Source: Planctomycetales bacterium ZRK34 (GTDB lineage: Bacteria > Planctomycetota > Phycisphaerae > Phycisphaerales > Zrk34). From it: DNA of 64,000 bases. The stretch covers positions 2,170,001 through 2,234,000 of the forward strand of contig CP050848.1 of assembly GCA_014873095.1 (NCBI GenBank), written 5' to 3'. Shown here in pieces: positions 20,296-29,954 of this stretch. The notes under the pieces are model-generated. The model ran no database searches and was not told the DNA's origin. It saw only the letters and a program-made list of their open reading frames with translations. Position numbers and translations under genes: made by a program. Every line of letters begins with the position of its first letter. Position 1 is the first letter of the stretch.

Positions 20296-21690
20296 TCATT
20301 TTCGCGAGCGGCGCAGGGCGGCAAGCACGCCGGCGAATCCCAGCAGCGAGGCGCTGGCCGGCTCGGGGATGGCGTGCACAAATGTCAATTGAAAGCCGTT
20401 GAGCACGGCTTCGGCATGATCGTTGATGGCCTGCACCTCGAGTAGTTCGATGATGATGTCATCGATGCCGTTGGCGGTGAAGTTGAAAGTGGCCGTGGCG
20501 ATCGAGGTCGGCGCGCTGCCTCCGGTCTGGATCAGATCATCGACGACCAATTGGTCGCTGCCGAGCGCATCGCTCAGCAGGATGTCGATGATGCCGTTGG
20601 CGACCGCCTGGTCGTGATGGAACGTGGTGATCTCGTAGACGCCGGCGTCGAGCCCGCTGAGCGTGAGAAAGAGGCTGTTGTCAGCCGTGTCGGTCAGGCC
20701 GTTGGCCTTGGCCTCATCGCCGAGCAGATCGCTGGCGTCTGCAAACGCGCCGGTGAGCGTTCCGCGATTGCGGAATCCGAGATTGGTGATCGGCCCGCCG
20801 ACATTGGGCGCCGAGAGCGTGACGTCGACGGTTCCGATGGAACTGGTGTACGTGTTGGTCTCGGTGGGGTCGCCGTTGGCGGCGGCGTCTGTAAAGGCGC
20901 GATAGCCGCCGAGCACGTTTTGACCGGTCGTGCCGATGTCGACGAAGAGTGTTTTGGCCAATGCAAAATCGACAGCCGCGTCGAAAAGTTGACCGCCGGC
21001 GGTGGTGAGTTTGGCCGGTCCCTGGTCGAAATCAATCAGTCCGAGCGCAACACGCTTGGCCGGGGCCTGCGTGGAACCGTCAAACAGCAGGTCGCCCTGG
21101 TCGTAGCTGAAAAGGATCGGATCGCCGGCTCCGGTTCCGCTGACACGGGAATCATAAGCGGCGACGGCCGCGTTGCTCGCCGGGGCCGCGAAACCCAGTG
21201 ATGTGTCGTCCATCGTGCCGCCGGACTTCACTGGATCGTTGTAAAAGGTCTGGTTGCCGGTGAGCCCGGCGCCCATGGGGTGGAAATTGTTGCGAACATT
21301 CAGGTCGTCGCGTTCGATGATGTTGGCTGAATTCGTCGCTCCGGTCATGTTCAATCCGTCCCACACGCCGACTTCCAGCGCCAGCACAGGCACGGCGGTG
21401 TTCACGAATGTGGGCTCGACATTGCCGGAGCCGACCGAAGAGGAGATCACGACCAGGTCCATGCCATTGGCGGCGGATGCCGGCGTGTTATGGTCCGTGA
21501 GGGTTACGGTGTGGCCGAGCGCTTCGAGTCGTGTTTTGATCGCATCATCGCCGCCCTGGTTGGTGTCGCCGTCAAGCGTGACCAGCAGGACATTGGCGGC
21601 AGGCGCGCCTGCTACCGCGACCAGCAGAATCGCGCAGGCAGCCAGCAGTTGCAGCATGCGGCGGAACGATGAGCATTGAGTCGACATCAT
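20296..21690 (-). CDS. PEP-CTERM sorting-domain surface protein
   Basis: 464 residues. A signal peptide ([19 protein letters not shown]) is followed by a domain resembling a class I glutamine amidotransferase-like or ThuA-like fold ([29 protein letters not shown]). Next comes a beta-rich region (about 210-430) and a C-terminal PEP-CTERM tail [24 protein letters not shown]. That tail directs processing by an exosortase, which is not encoded in this window. The ATG overlaps the FecR-LamG stop (ATGA). The position between the FecR protein and the pseudopilin is the same as in the locus at 58-64 kb. Its ligand is unknown. Confidence 0.88.
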   Translation of the reverse strand: MMSTQCSSFRRMLQLLAACAILLVAVAGAPAANVLLVTLDGDTNQGGDDAIKTRLEALGHTVTLTDHNTPASAANGMDLVVISSSVGSGNVEPTFVNTAVPVLALEVGVWDGLNMTGATNSANIIERDDLNVRNNFHPMGAGLTGNQTFYNDPVKSGGTMDDTSLGFAAPASNAAVAAYDSRVSGTGAGDPILFSYDQGDLLFDGSTQAPAKRVALGLIDFDQGPAKLTTAGGQLFDAAVDFALAKTLFVDIGTTGQNVLGGYRAFTDAAANGDPTETNTYTSSIGTVDVTLSAPNVGGPITNLGFRNRGTLTGAFADASDLLGDEAKANGLTDTADNSLFLTLSGLDAGVYEITTFHHDQAVANGIIDILLSDALGSDQLVVDDLIQTGGSAPTSIATATFNFTANGIDDIIIELLEVQAINDHAEAVLNGFQLTFVHAIPEPASASLLGFAGVLAALRRSRK

Positions 21691-23276
21691 GACTTGTTCT
21701 CCTTCGAAGATTGAACTTGGTTTGTTGTATTGGACTGGGAATCATGGCCGGGCTGGATCAGGGTCTGAATCTGCTGCGGCGAGAGTTCACCGCGATAGAT
21801 CTGCAGATCATCCACTTGGCCCTGGAAATACCCGAATGTTTTCTGATTCAGGCCGGTGACATATGAACCGATGTTCCACGCTGCGGGTTGATTGAAGTTC
21901 AGCATGCCGAAATCTGAGGGAATCGGCGTTTGGCTCATCAACTTTGCATTGACATACACAAGCAATGCGTTCGGCGTACGGATTGCCGCGATGTGATGCC
22001 ACCGCTGATCATTCACGCGAACCGCATCGACTTTCGCATTCACCTCGTGTCCCTCGGCATCACGCAAGTTGAACTCGATCGCTCCGTCATCGACCAGCAA
22101 TTCGATCTTGGGATTCTGGTCGGTGTCTTTCCGATAGAGCAGCGCACCGCGACCGGTCATCGAAGTGCTTACCCACATGGCGAGCGTGAAAGGATCACGG
22201 CCGAGTTGGACTGGCGGCGTGGTCACAATGCTTGCGAACTGATCCCGCCCGTTCAGTTTCAGCGATCGGCCGACCGGTCCCAGTGGCAGTTCACCCACGG
22301 GTCTTGTGCCATGCCACTGCGCGGCATTGCCAGACGGGCTGAGATCTTCCAATTTGCCATCAAGCCAATCGTCCAGTGGCCAGTGCCCCAACAGCTGGAT
22401 CGAATGGTCTTCCGCCGCGATGTCGGGGGATTGGGTTGAGTTCGAAACCGTCACCAGGCCGTCGGCATATTGCCCCACCATGCCGGTGACCAGCTCTTGC
22501 TCGACCAGTCGGCCATCACGATCGTAAGCGGTCATCTGCACGCGCCCTTGATACACCTCAACCCGCGAACGACCCGCCGGATCGACCACGGCCCGAAAGT
22601 GTGTGCCCAGGTCGACAAGCGTCATGCGGGGCAATTCCAGGGTGTACCCGCGGCCGCGCGGCTCGACCAACACCATCGCCTCGCCCATCGACAGCGAAGC
22701 GCGCATCAAATCGTCGAACTGAATCTGCGCCGGGCCCAGCAGCGTCAGTTGCACCCCGGAGTCCAACTGAACAACCGCCTGTCCCGGCCCCAGGCTCAAT
22801 ACCCCGTTTCCAATATCGTCACCGACTTTCACAGAACGCCACGCCTGGCCTTCGCTCCACTGCATGGTGGTTGAAGCCTCGACGACACGCCCCAACTGGT
22901 CGATGTTTGTCTGAGTCTGGTTCAATGGAGCATGAGGCCATGCCAGCCAGACGGTGATAGACAAGACGACCATCGCGGCCGCGGCTGCCCACCGCCGAAT
23001 GCGCGGCAGACGACGGGCAGGCGCCGGCCCCGCTCGGAACAGCGTTTCGATACTCTGATCAAGCAGCATGTTGGGCTTGGCGACCTCTCGCGCCGTCTGC
23101 GTCTGCAGGCAGAGCAACGCAAAAAGCCGCCGCCGCCGCGCATCCTGCTGCAGCGCTCGCCCGAAGTCAGCGACCTGCTCGTCGACCATCAGACCGTCGA
23201 GGTAGCAAAGCGCCTCCAGCACGAACGCTTCGTCATGTAACTGGATCGCGGGAATGGCGGCGGGAAGTTCAGCCAT
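21687..23276 (-). CDS. FecR-like transmembrane sigma regulator with C-terminal LamG domain
   Basis: 529 residues. The cytoplasmic N-terminus (1-92) contains a short helical region like anti-sigma proteins of planctomycetes (YLDGLMVDEQVADFGRAL). One membrane helix is at about 96-113 (WAAAAAMVVLSITVWLAW). A FecR-like domain spans about 150-280 (LTLLGPAQIQFDD, MTLVDLGTHFRAVVD, VEVYQGRVQMTAYDRDGRLV). The C-terminal LamG/concanavalin-like domain covers about 315-500 (LGHWPLDDW, PFTLAMWVSTS, WHHIAAIRTPNALLVYVNAKLM). It overlaps the sigma gene by 8 bases (ATGGCTGA), so the two are stoichiometrically linked. Likely role: sensing an extracellular glycan or surface protein and controlling the sigma factor. 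This is inference. Confidence 0.85.
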   Translation of the reverse strand: MAELPAAIPAIQLHDEAFVLEALCYLDGLMVDEQVADFGRALQQDARRRRLFALLCLQTQTAREVAKPNMLLDQSIETLFRAGPAPARRLPRIRRWAAAAAMVVLSITVWLAWPHAPLNQTQTNIDQLGRVVEASTTMQWSEGQAWRSVKVGDDIGNGVLSLGPGQAVVQLDSGVQLTLLGPAQIQFDDLMRASLSMGEAMVLVEPRGRGYTLELPRMTLVDLGTHFRAVVDPAGRSRVEVYQGRVQMTAYDRDGRLVEQELVTGMVGQYADGLVTVSNSTQSPDIAAEDHSIQLLGHWPLDDWLDGKLEDLSPSGNAAQWHGTRPVGELPLGPVGRSLKLNGRDQFASIVTTPPVQLGRDPFTLAMWVSTSMTGRGALLYRKDTDQNPKIELLVDDGAIEFNLRDAEGHEVNAKVDAVRVNDQRWHHIAAIRTPNALLVYVNAKLMSQTPIPSDFGMLNFNQPAAWNIGSYVTGLNQKTFGYFQGQVDDLQIYRGELSPQQIQTLIQPGHDSQSNTTNQVQSSKENKS

Positions 23277-23796
23277 GTTCAGCCTCCCGCGCCAACCGCT
23301 GGCGAATGCACTGTCCGAGCATGCGGTGGATGCGCGACAGCGTCACATAGACCGTATTCAACTTGCGGCCGGTCCGATTGGCCAGGTTCTGCCCGCTGAT
23401 GCCTTCAGCGTAACGCAGTCGGACCAGTTCAAGCGAGGTCGGCGCCAGTTGGTGAAGGCAGTGACGCAAAGCCGTCTGCATGGGCGTGCCATCAAATTCG
23501 CTCAGCGCTTTCCAGTCGTCTTCAAGCTGGTCGATCACGGCAATGTCGAGCGTCGCCACCTGCCTGGCGCGCTGCTGCAAAGCTTTGAGTGATTGCCGGC
23601 GCGCGGTCTCGCGAAGCCAGCCGCCCAGATGATCCAGATCATGAATCTGTTCCCGTCGCTCATACGCCAAAGCGCAAACTTCCTGAAACACATCCTCGAC
23701 CATGTCATCATTGCGTACGATCGCCAGGATGTACGACATCCATCGCGTCCGTTGTTGGATCAGCGTTGAGAAAAGAATTTTCGCATCGATCGCCAT
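23269..23796 (-). CDS. ECF-type RNA polymerase sigma factor (planctomycete family)
   Basis: 175 residues. Region 2 is at about 5-70 (YILAIVRNDDMVEDVFQEVCALAYERR) and region 4 near 120-165 (SLELVRLRYAEGISGQNLANRTGRKLNTVYVTLSRIHRML). There is no region 3, as expected for ECF factors. The ATG at 23796 begins MAIDAKIL. It is the first gene of a minus-strand unit whose next six genes overlap or follow closely, which suggests autoregulation of the operon. A second, very similar sigma/FecR pair is at the right edge of the window. An inverted repeat about 105 bases upstream (23901-23914) may be part of the control region. Confidence 0.92.
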   Translation of the reverse strand: MAIDAKILFSTLIQQRTRWMSYILAIVRNDDMVEDVFQEVCALAYERREQIHDLDHLGGWLRETARRQSLKALQQRARQVATLDIAVIDQLEDDWKALSEFDGTPMQTALRHCLHQLAPTSLELVRLRYAEGISGQNLANRTGRKLNTVYVTLSRIHRMLGQCIRQRLAREAEHG

Positions 23797-23900
23797 GGGC
23801 CTTCTTTCGGTACACAACCAGATACTCGAAAGGACCCAAATCTGTACATGAGGGATACACTTTTTTGCTTTACACCGCACCAGGCATGGCCACTGGGAGC

Positions 23901-23914
23901 GTAAATCTATTTAC
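23901..23914. promoter_or_regulatory. Inverted repeat upstream of the sigma-led operon
   Basis: GTAAAT-CT-ATTTAC, two perfect 6-base arms, lies 105 bases before the sigma start in an A+T-rich patch of an otherwise GC-rich region. It could be an operator or part of the promoter. Low confidence because a 6-base dyad can occur by chance. Confidence 0.3.
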
Positions 23915-24032
23915 AACAATGGTTAACCGCACTGCCAGGCTCGAAAACCAGTGAATGCCCCGAAGAGCCTTGTGACTGTTCGACGCCCCCTTGGGGTGTT
24001 GGATTCTGTCGTTGACGCGGCCTTTGGCTGCG

Positions 24033-25523
24033 TCATTTTCGTTTGGTGGGGTCCGGCATGAGGTGTTCTGACAATGGGACGGCTAACTGCTGGACGGTTT
24101 GGGCGTAGGCGGGGCGAGAGGCGAGATTGATCGTTTCGCTGGGGTCTTCGGTGTGATCGTACAACTCGCGGGCGATGACATGCTGGTCGTGGATGTCGCG
24201 CCACTCGGTATAGCGGAAGCGATCGGTGCGGATGGAGTAACCCATGGCCTTGAGCGGGTCTTTGTAGTTGGGATAGGCAGGTCGGCAGTGCCAGGTGAAT
24301 GCGGCGGATTTGATCGCGGCTTGCGGATCGTCCAGCACCGGACGCAGGCTTTTACCTTCCACATGTGACGGCACGGGCAGGCTGCATAAGTCCGCCAGGG
24401 TCGGGTACAGGTCGAGCAGCTCGACGAGGGCGTTGGTGCGGCGGCCGCCGGGGCGATCCGGCGTGGCGATGATCATCGGCACGCGAGCATCCAACTCAAA
24501 GTTCGATGTCTTGGCCCACAGCGCGTGCTCGCCGAGGTGGTAACCGTGGTCGGACCAGAACACGATGATCGTGTTGTCCGCCAGGCCCTGGCGATCGAGT
24601 TCGCCGACCACCCTGCCGATCTGCGCATCGACGTAACTGATCGCTGCGAAGTATGCATGCCGCAGCACCAGTTCTTCATCCGGCGTCGGCCGACCATTTT
24701 TACGACTCTTAAAATCACGGAAGATCTCACGGCAATCGTGCATCGCGATCGCCGGCACATCGATCGGCGGGTCGGAATTGGCCGGTGGTTTGATCTGCGA
24801 AGCGTCGTACATGTCCCAGTATTTTTTCGGCGCGTTAAACGGCGCATGGGGCTTCCAGAAACCGACCGCAAGGAACCACGGCCGATCTTTAGTCTTGCAC
24901 GCATCAAGCGCCTTGATGGCAAGGTCCGCAATGCGTCCGTCGAAATAGGCGCTATCCGGCACATCGCGCTTCTCGCAGCGCGGCACTTTCGTCAGGTTTG
25001 GCGGAACCTTGCCTTCAACCTTCGGCTTGTCGGCGCCGTGCGATCCGTAGTGCATCACCGCCGGCACGCTCCACGATGCCGCATCACCGTCGTAATCGTC
25101 GCTCAACCAGTTGTGGAAGACCTTGCCGATGCCCTGGGTGAAGTAGCCCTGCTGCTTGAAGTGTTGGGGCAGCGTGACGACATCGGGCACGCGCTTGCGG
25201 AAGTCGGTGCTGAGATTCCAGATGCGCAGCGACTCGGGGCGCATGCCGGTCAACAGTGAGGCGCGGGACGGGTTGCACACCGCCTGCTGGCAGTAGGCCC
25301 GGTCAAAGAGCATGCCGCGCCGTGCCAGGGCATCGATGTTCGGCGATTGAACAATCGTGTCGCCGTAGCAACCGAGTTCGACGCGCATATCGTCGACGGC
25401 GATGAACAACACATTGGGCCGCCGGGATTCATCAGCCGCGCAAGCGGATCGAACGCCGCCCAGCAGCGCCACGCACAGCCCCACCGCAAGCGTCAGTGAA
25501 CGGGCCATTTGTTGTTGAGTCAT
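24033..25523 (-). CDS. Secreted type I sulfatase, iduronate-2-sulfatase-like
   Basis: 496 residues with a signal peptide (LAVGLCVALLGGVRSACAAD). The formylglycine motif is CNPSRASLLTG with C83 as the residue to be converted. Metal-binding segments are PNVLFIAVDDMR near the N-terminus and FWSDHGYHLGEHALWAKTSNFE later. The latter, with the RVPMIIATPDRPGG region, fits the iduronate-2-sulfatase-like subfamily S1_7. It would remove sulfate from sulfated polysaccharides such as those from marine algae, in line with the GH16 and GH172 genes around it. Activation requires a formylglycine-generating enzyme encoded elsewhere. It diverges from the DUF1592 cytochrome gene. Confidence 0.92.
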   Translation of the reverse strand: MTQQQMARSLTLAVGLCVALLGGVRSACAADESRRPNVLFIAVDDMRVELGCYGDTIVQSPNIDALARRGMLFDRAYCQQAVCNPSRASLLTGMRPESLRIWNLSTDFRKRVPDVVTLPQHFKQQGYFTQGIGKVFHNWLSDDYDGDAASWSVPAVMHYGSHGADKPKVEGKVPPNLTKVPRCEKRDVPDSAYFDGRIADLAIKALDACKTKDRPWFLAVGFWKPHAPFNAPKKYWDMYDASQIKPPANSDPPIDVPAIAMHDCREIFRDFKSRKNGRPTPDEELVLRHAYFAAISYVDAQIGRVVGELDRQGLADNTIIVFWSDHGYHLGEHALWAKTSNFELDARVPMIIATPDRPGGRRTNALVELLDLYPTLADLCSLPVPSHVEGKSLRPVLDDPQAAIKSAAFTWHCRPAYPNYKDPLKAMGYSIRTDRFRYTEWRDIHDQHVIARELYDHTEDPSETINLASRPAYAQTVQQLAVPLSEHLMPDPTKRK

Positions 25524-25719
25524 GATCAACTGTAGGGGCACACGACGCGGCCGTCGAGATGTAAGACTTGTAATTGCTGTGATTAACACGTATCGCATGC
25601 AGGCTGAATCACGCTGGATCGACCACCGTGTATCCCCGATATATTTTACGGTTAAGCTTTGCTCGCGGTCGTGCAATATCCGATGTCGCCGGACGTTGTG
25701 TTCGGCGGAGGGGCGGTAG

Positions 25720-28167
25720 ATGATCCCTCGCACGATTGACCCGAACCAACCGCCCGCGGGTCTGAACCCGATGATGAATCACACCAGACAAGCTCAAAGC
25801 ATGTTGGGGCTATGGCTGTTGGCCGGCGCATTACTGGCCACAGGCGTGATGTTGCCGCGCGCCAAGGCATCGACCAACGATGCCGCGGCGGTGATGCAGC
25901 GCGGCAAGACGATCTACGAGAAGATGTGCGCCTCATGTCACGGCGACCAGGGCCAGGGCGTCAAATACGAATATGAAGACCCGCTGATCGGCGATCGGTC
26001 GCTCGCCTCGCTGACGCGGAAGATTGATCGGTCGATGCCGGAGGACGAGGAGGATTCGTGCGTCGGTGACGACGCCGCGGCGGTGGCGCGTTACGTGTAC
26101 GACACGTTTTACTCACCGCAGGCGCGGGCGGCGCAACTCGCCAAAATCAAACCCGACCTTCAGCGACTGACCGTGCCGCAGTATCGACGGACCGTGGCGG
26201 ACCTGATCGGCAGTTTCCGCAAAGGCTATGACAAGCCCTACACGGACAAGCGCGGCCTGTCGATGCGCATCAACGGACATCACCCCACCGAGAAAAAAGG
26301 CGATAAGAAAAAGTGGGTCGATCACCGCGAACTCGCCGGCGAAGTGTTCTACGAAATCGCGGACAAGTCGCCTTATGACGACATCGATCGCGGCGACCGC
26401 ATCAGTGTGACATGGGAAGGCTCGGTGCTCGCCGATCGCACGGGTGAATACGAATTCGTGATCCGCTCGCGCAACGGGTTCGACTTCTGGTTCAACGACC
26501 CCAACTGGCGCAACCCACCGCAGGTCGATGGGTCGGTCGTGTCGGGCAACGACGTGCGCGAGGTCAAATACAGCGCGTACCTGATCGCGGGCTGGGCGTA
26601 CCCGGTGCGGTTGAAATGGTCGCTGTCGGAAAAAGAAGCGACGGGGATGATCGAGTTGCAGTGGAAGCCGCCGGGCGGTGTGGCCGAGCGCATTCCGATG
26701 CGGGCGATGATGCCGTATGAGACGCCGAAGGTGGCGGTGGTTTCGACGCCGTTTCCACCGGACGATGCGAGCATGGGCTACGAGCGTGGCACGGCGGTGT
26801 CCCGCGCGTGGCAGGAAGCAACCATCCGCGCCGCCATCGAAGCGGCGAACCTGGTGGTTCGTGATCTCGACGAGCTGGCCGACATCAAGTCGGCGGATGA
26901 TCCGCAGCGCGAAGCGAAAGTTCGCAAGTTCTGCGAGCAGTTCGTCGCCCGCGCCATTCGCCGACCGCTGGACGATGATGCGAAAAAGCGATTCGTCGAA
27001 CACCCCATCAGTGGCGCCCCAGACACCGACGCGGCGGTCAAGCGCGTCGTGTTGATGACGCTGTGCTCGGCGGAATTTCTGTATCCCGAAGCGGGTGTGA
27101 CCCGGCCGGATGATTACGACGTGGCGGCGCGGTTGGCGCTGGCTTTGTGGGACTCGCTGCCGGATGACGAGTTGATCAAGGCTGCCGAACGCGGGCAGCT
27201 ACACGACCCCGAACACATCGCCAAACAGGCTCAGCGCATGCTCGCCGACCGGCGCGCCCGCTCGAAGGTACACGGCTTCTTCGACCACTGGCTCGAACTC
27301 GACCGCGCCAAAAACGTCAGCAAGGACGAAAAGGTTTTCCCGGAATTCGATGCGGCGTTGATGAACGACCTGCGCGTCTCGCTGGAGATGTTCCTCGACG
27401 ATGTGGTCTGGTCCGACGCGTCGGACTATCGCCAGTTGCTGCTGGCGAATTACCTGTACGTCAACGATCGCCTGCGCAAGATGTATGCCCCGCAGGCAAC
27501 CGACGCCGGTGACAAGCACGATGGTGAATTCGTCCGCGTCAATCTCAGCGGCGATCGGCGCAGCGGCGTGATCACACACCCCTATCTGCTGACCGCCTTC
27601 GCCTATCACAACGCCACCTCGCCGATCCACCGCGGCGTCTTTCTGACGCGCAACATCGTCGGCCGTCACCTCAAGCCCCCGCCGAAGGCGATCTCCCTGG
27701 CCGACGCCAAGTTCGATCCTTCGCTGACCATGCGTCAGAAAGTCACCGAGCTGACGCGCGACAGCGCCTGCATGTCGTGCCACGCCACGATCAACCCGCT
27801 CGGGTTCAGCCTCGAAAACTACGACGGGCTCGGCCGGTGGCGCAACGCCGATGCGAACGACAAACCCATCAACGCCGCCAGCGACTTCGCCGGCGACGAT
27901 GGCGACACCGTCCGCTTGGGCAGCGCCCGCGATGTGGCGGAGTTTGCCGTGAACTCGCGCCCGGCCCGGCGCGCGTTTGTCCGACAGATGTTTCACCATG
28001 TGACCAAACAGGACACCAGCGCCTACGGTATAGACACGCTGGATGACTTGGAAGCGTCGTTCGCCGAGTCGGGTTTCAGCATTCGCAAGCTGCTCGCATC
28101 GATCGCCGCTATCGACGCCGCGTACGGCCTGACACCCGCCACGGCAAGCCTTGGAGATACGCCATGA
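25720..28167 (+). CDS. Planctomycete DUF1592/DUF1588/DUF1585 c-type cytochrome with PA14-like domain
   Basis: 815 residues. The ATG at 25720 is backed by a GGAGG site; ATGs at 25771/25774 just before the hydrophobic signal (LWLLAGALLATGVML) are alternatives. A haem c motif CASCH (C70, C73, H74) is followed by a region with a PA14-like segment at about 210-330 (VTWEGSVLADRTGEYEFVIRS, GFDFWFND). Then come DUF1592/1588-type helices (ARLALALWDSLPDDEL, ARSKVHGFFDHWLELD) and a second CMSCH (C684, C687, H688) in the DUF1585-type end. Family members are large periplasmic cytochromes of unknown function always paired with DUF1552 proteins, as here with a 4-base overlap. Confidence 0.92.
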   Translation: MIPRTIDPNQPPAGLNPMMNHTRQAQSMLGLWLLAGALLATGVMLPRAKASTNDAAAVMQRGKTIYEKMCASCHGDQGQGVKYEYEDPLIGDRSLASLTRKIDRSMPEDEEDSCVGDDAAAVARYVYDTFYSPQARAAQLAKIKPDLQRLTVPQYRRTVADLIGSFRKGYDKPYTDKRGLSMRINGHHPTEKKGDKKKWVDHRELAGEVFYEIADKSPYDDIDRGDRISVTWEGSVLADRTGEYEFVIRSRNGFDFWFNDPNWRNPPQVDGSVVSGNDVREVKYSAYLIAGWAYPVRLKWSLSEKEATGMIELQWKPPGGVAERIPMRAMMPYETPKVAVVSTPFPPDDASMGYERGTAVSRAWQEATIRAAIEAANLVVRDLDELADIKSADDPQREAKVRKFCEQFVARAIRRPLDDDAKKRFVEHPISGAPDTDAAVKRVVLMTLCSAEFLYPEAGVTRPDDYDVAARLALALWDSLPDDELIKAAERGQLHDPEHIAKQAQRMLADRRARSKVHGFFDHWLELDRAKNVSKDEKVFPEFDAALMNDLRVSLEMFLDDVVWSDASDYRQLLLANYLYVNDRLRKMYAPQATDAGDKHDGEFVRVNLSGDRRSGVITHPYLLTAFAYHNATSPIHRGVFLTRNIVGRHLKPPPKAISLADAKFDPSLTMRQKVTELTRDSACMSCHATINPLGFSLENYDGLGRWRNADANDKPINAASDFAGDDGDTVRLGSARDVAEFAVNSRPARRAFVRQMFHHVTKQDTSAYGIDTLDDLEASFAESGFSIRKLLASIAAIDAAYGLTPATASLGDTP

Positions 28168-29486
28168 CGAGAATGAACCGCCGCGAATTTCTGCGCGACC
28201 TCGGACTGACCGCCGCCGCCGCCCCGTTCGTGATGGGCCTGCCGTCGGTCAGCGGGGCGAAGCTCGACCCGGCGCCGAAGCGGCTGATCATCATGTTCTC
28301 GCCCAATGGCACGATCCCCGAAGCGTTCTGGCCCGACCAGGCCGGCCCGCTGGAGACGATGAAGCCGATTCTGTCGCCGCTGGAGGCGCTGCGTTCGCGC
28401 ACGATGGTGCTCAAGGGCGTGTGCAACCAGGTACGCGGCGACGGCGACAACCACATGCGCGGCATGAGCTGCCTGCTGACCGGCCATGAGTTGTTTCCCG
28501 GTAACATTCAGGGCGGCTCGCACACCCCCGCCGGTTGGGCCAAGGGCATCTCCATCGACCAGGAGATCCGCAACTTTTTGCAGTCGAAGAAGGACACACG
28601 CACGCGCTTCGGGAGTCTCGAGTTCGGCGTGGCGGTGCCGAATCGCGCCGACCCGTGGACGCGCATGAGCTATGCGGGGCCGAACAAACCCGTCGCGCCG
28701 ATCGACGATCCCCGCCAGATGCTCGACAAACTCTACGGCTCGGCGCGCGACACCGCCGATGTGCTCAGCATCGTCGACGGCGTCAAAGACGACCTTCGCC
28801 GCGTCTCGGACAAGCTCAGCCCCGAAGACCGTCGCATGCTCGCCGAGCACATGGAGCTCGTGGCGGCGATGGAAACCAACCTGAAAAACGTCGACAGCGA
28901 CGATCAGCTCAACCACCCCGTGCCGGAGATCGATCCGACCATCGAGTTGGTCAACGACAACACGCCGACGATCAGCCGCATGCAAATCGACCTGCTGGTC
29001 AACAGCTTCGCCAACAACATGTCGCGCGTCGCCACGCTGCAGTTCATGCGCTCGGTCGGCCAGGCCCGCATGAACTGGCTCGGCGTCAAGTCCGGCCACC
29101 ACAGCCTTTCCCACGAGCCGGATAAAAACACCGAGGCCCACGAGAACCTGATCAAGATCAACACGTGGTTCTGCGGCGAACTGGCTTACCTGGCCAAGCG
29201 CTTAGCTGACACCCCCGAGCCCGGCGGCGTGGGCGGCTCGATGCTCGACAACACGCTGATCGTCTGGACCAACGAGCTGGGCAAGGGCAACAGCCACACG
29301 CTCAACAACATCCCCATGGTCCTCGTCGGCGGTGACAACCTCGGCATCAAGTCCGGCCGCTGCCTCGAACTGGACAAGGTTCCGCACAACCGCCTGCTGA
29401 TGACCTTCGCCCGCGCGATGGGCCACAACCTCGACACCTTCGGCCTGCCCCAACTCTGCGAAGGCGGCCCGATCAACCTCACATAA
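28164..29486 (+). CDS. Tat-exported DUF1552 protein
   Basis: 440 residues, overlapping the upstream cytochrome gene as ATGA. The N-terminus MNRREFLRDLGLTAAAA is a twin-arginine signal. The body has family features LIIMFSPNGTIPEAFWP, GDGDNHMRGMSCLLTG, GISIDQEI and LDNTLIVWTNELGKGNSHTLNNIPMVLVGG. The last segment and the overall plan resemble alkaline-phosphatase-superfamily DUF1501/DUF1552 proteins. It is expected to be exported folded and to work with the DUF1592 cytochrome, perhaps in a periplasmic redox or degradation process; no member has an agreed function. Confidence 0.92.
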   Translation: MTRMNRREFLRDLGLTAAAAPFVMGLPSVSGAKLDPAPKRLIIMFSPNGTIPEAFWPDQAGPLETMKPILSPLEALRSRTMVLKGVCNQVRGDGDNHMRGMSCLLTGHELFPGNIQGGSHTPAGWAKGISIDQEIRNFLQSKKDTRTRFGSLEFGVAVPNRADPWTRMSYAGPNKPVAPIDDPRQMLDKLYGSARDTADVLSIVDGVKDDLRRVSDKLSPEDRRMLAEHMELVAAMETNLKNVDSDDQLNHPVPEIDPTIELVNDNTPTISRMQIDLLVNSFANNMSRVATLQFMRSVGQARMNWLGVKSGHHSLSHEPDKNTEAHENLIKINTWFCGELAYLAKRLADTPEPGGVGGSMLDNTLIVWTNELGKGNSHTLNNIPMVLVGGDNLGIKSGRCLELDKVPHNRLLMTFARAMGHNLDTFGLPQLCEGGPINLT

Positions 29487-29656
29487 ACCGCCGGCCCACC
29501 ACCAAAACAGATCACCCCCAGCAGCACACGCATCGCATGGGATGCCGCCCTCACGTCGCACCCCGCCAGATTCACCCACGCCGCCCCCCCTCGAATCGTT
29601 CCCCCGCCTCCCCCGGCCTCCTTGTCGCTACATCACTGCGAATATTCGCCACTGAT

Positions 29657-29689
29657 CAAAGAACATATTTAAGTTAAATATGTTCTTTG
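29657..29689. repeat. A+T-rich perfect hairpin, 15-bp stem, 3-nt loop
   Basis: CAAAGAACATATTTA pairs perfectly with TAAATATGTTCTTTG around AGT. The composition stands out against the GC-rich surroundings. It could be a binding site or a transcript end, but the stem is not GC-rich and only a few Ts follow. Confidence 0.85.
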
Positions 29690-29720
29690 TTTTCGAGCTT
29701 GATATGAATTGGCTGTCGAA

Positions 29721-29827
29721 AGCATTTTGGGTCATTTCTGGCCGTGTGATAGCCGCGGGGTGGAAGCTCGCTGGTCCGCGGGCTTCCGCCCGCGGCTATG
29801 AAAGAAGGGGCGGTCAATAATTTCGCT
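29721..29827 (+). repeat. Intergenic repeat family C, copy 1
   Basis: About 105 bases match 58024-58126 with few differences, including a 30-base identical core (29776-29805 and 58077-58106). The element folds: AGCCGCG...GGAAGC pairs with GCTTCC...CGCGGCT. Both copies lie between genes. Confidence 0.85.
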
Positions 29828-29954
29828 ATGCGCTCCAAGTCATTACGATCATGTTTTGACATGGGGGTGTGTTTTGGGCGCCAGGGCGTGGGGCGGGGCG
29901 ATAACGGGGGCCGCGTGTTATGATGTGTTGATCACATTCACCGGGAGGTTTTTT

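Larger units (their letters stand above)
29487..29954. other. Gene-free 468-bp region with repeats
   Basis: No protein-coding signal. It contains an A+T-rich perfect hairpin (29657-29689), a roughly 105-bp repeat shared with 58024-58126, and the promoter region of the next gene (TATGAT at 29919-29924 and a GGGAGG site before its ATG). The first 150 bases hold nothing I recognise. Confidence 0.7.
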
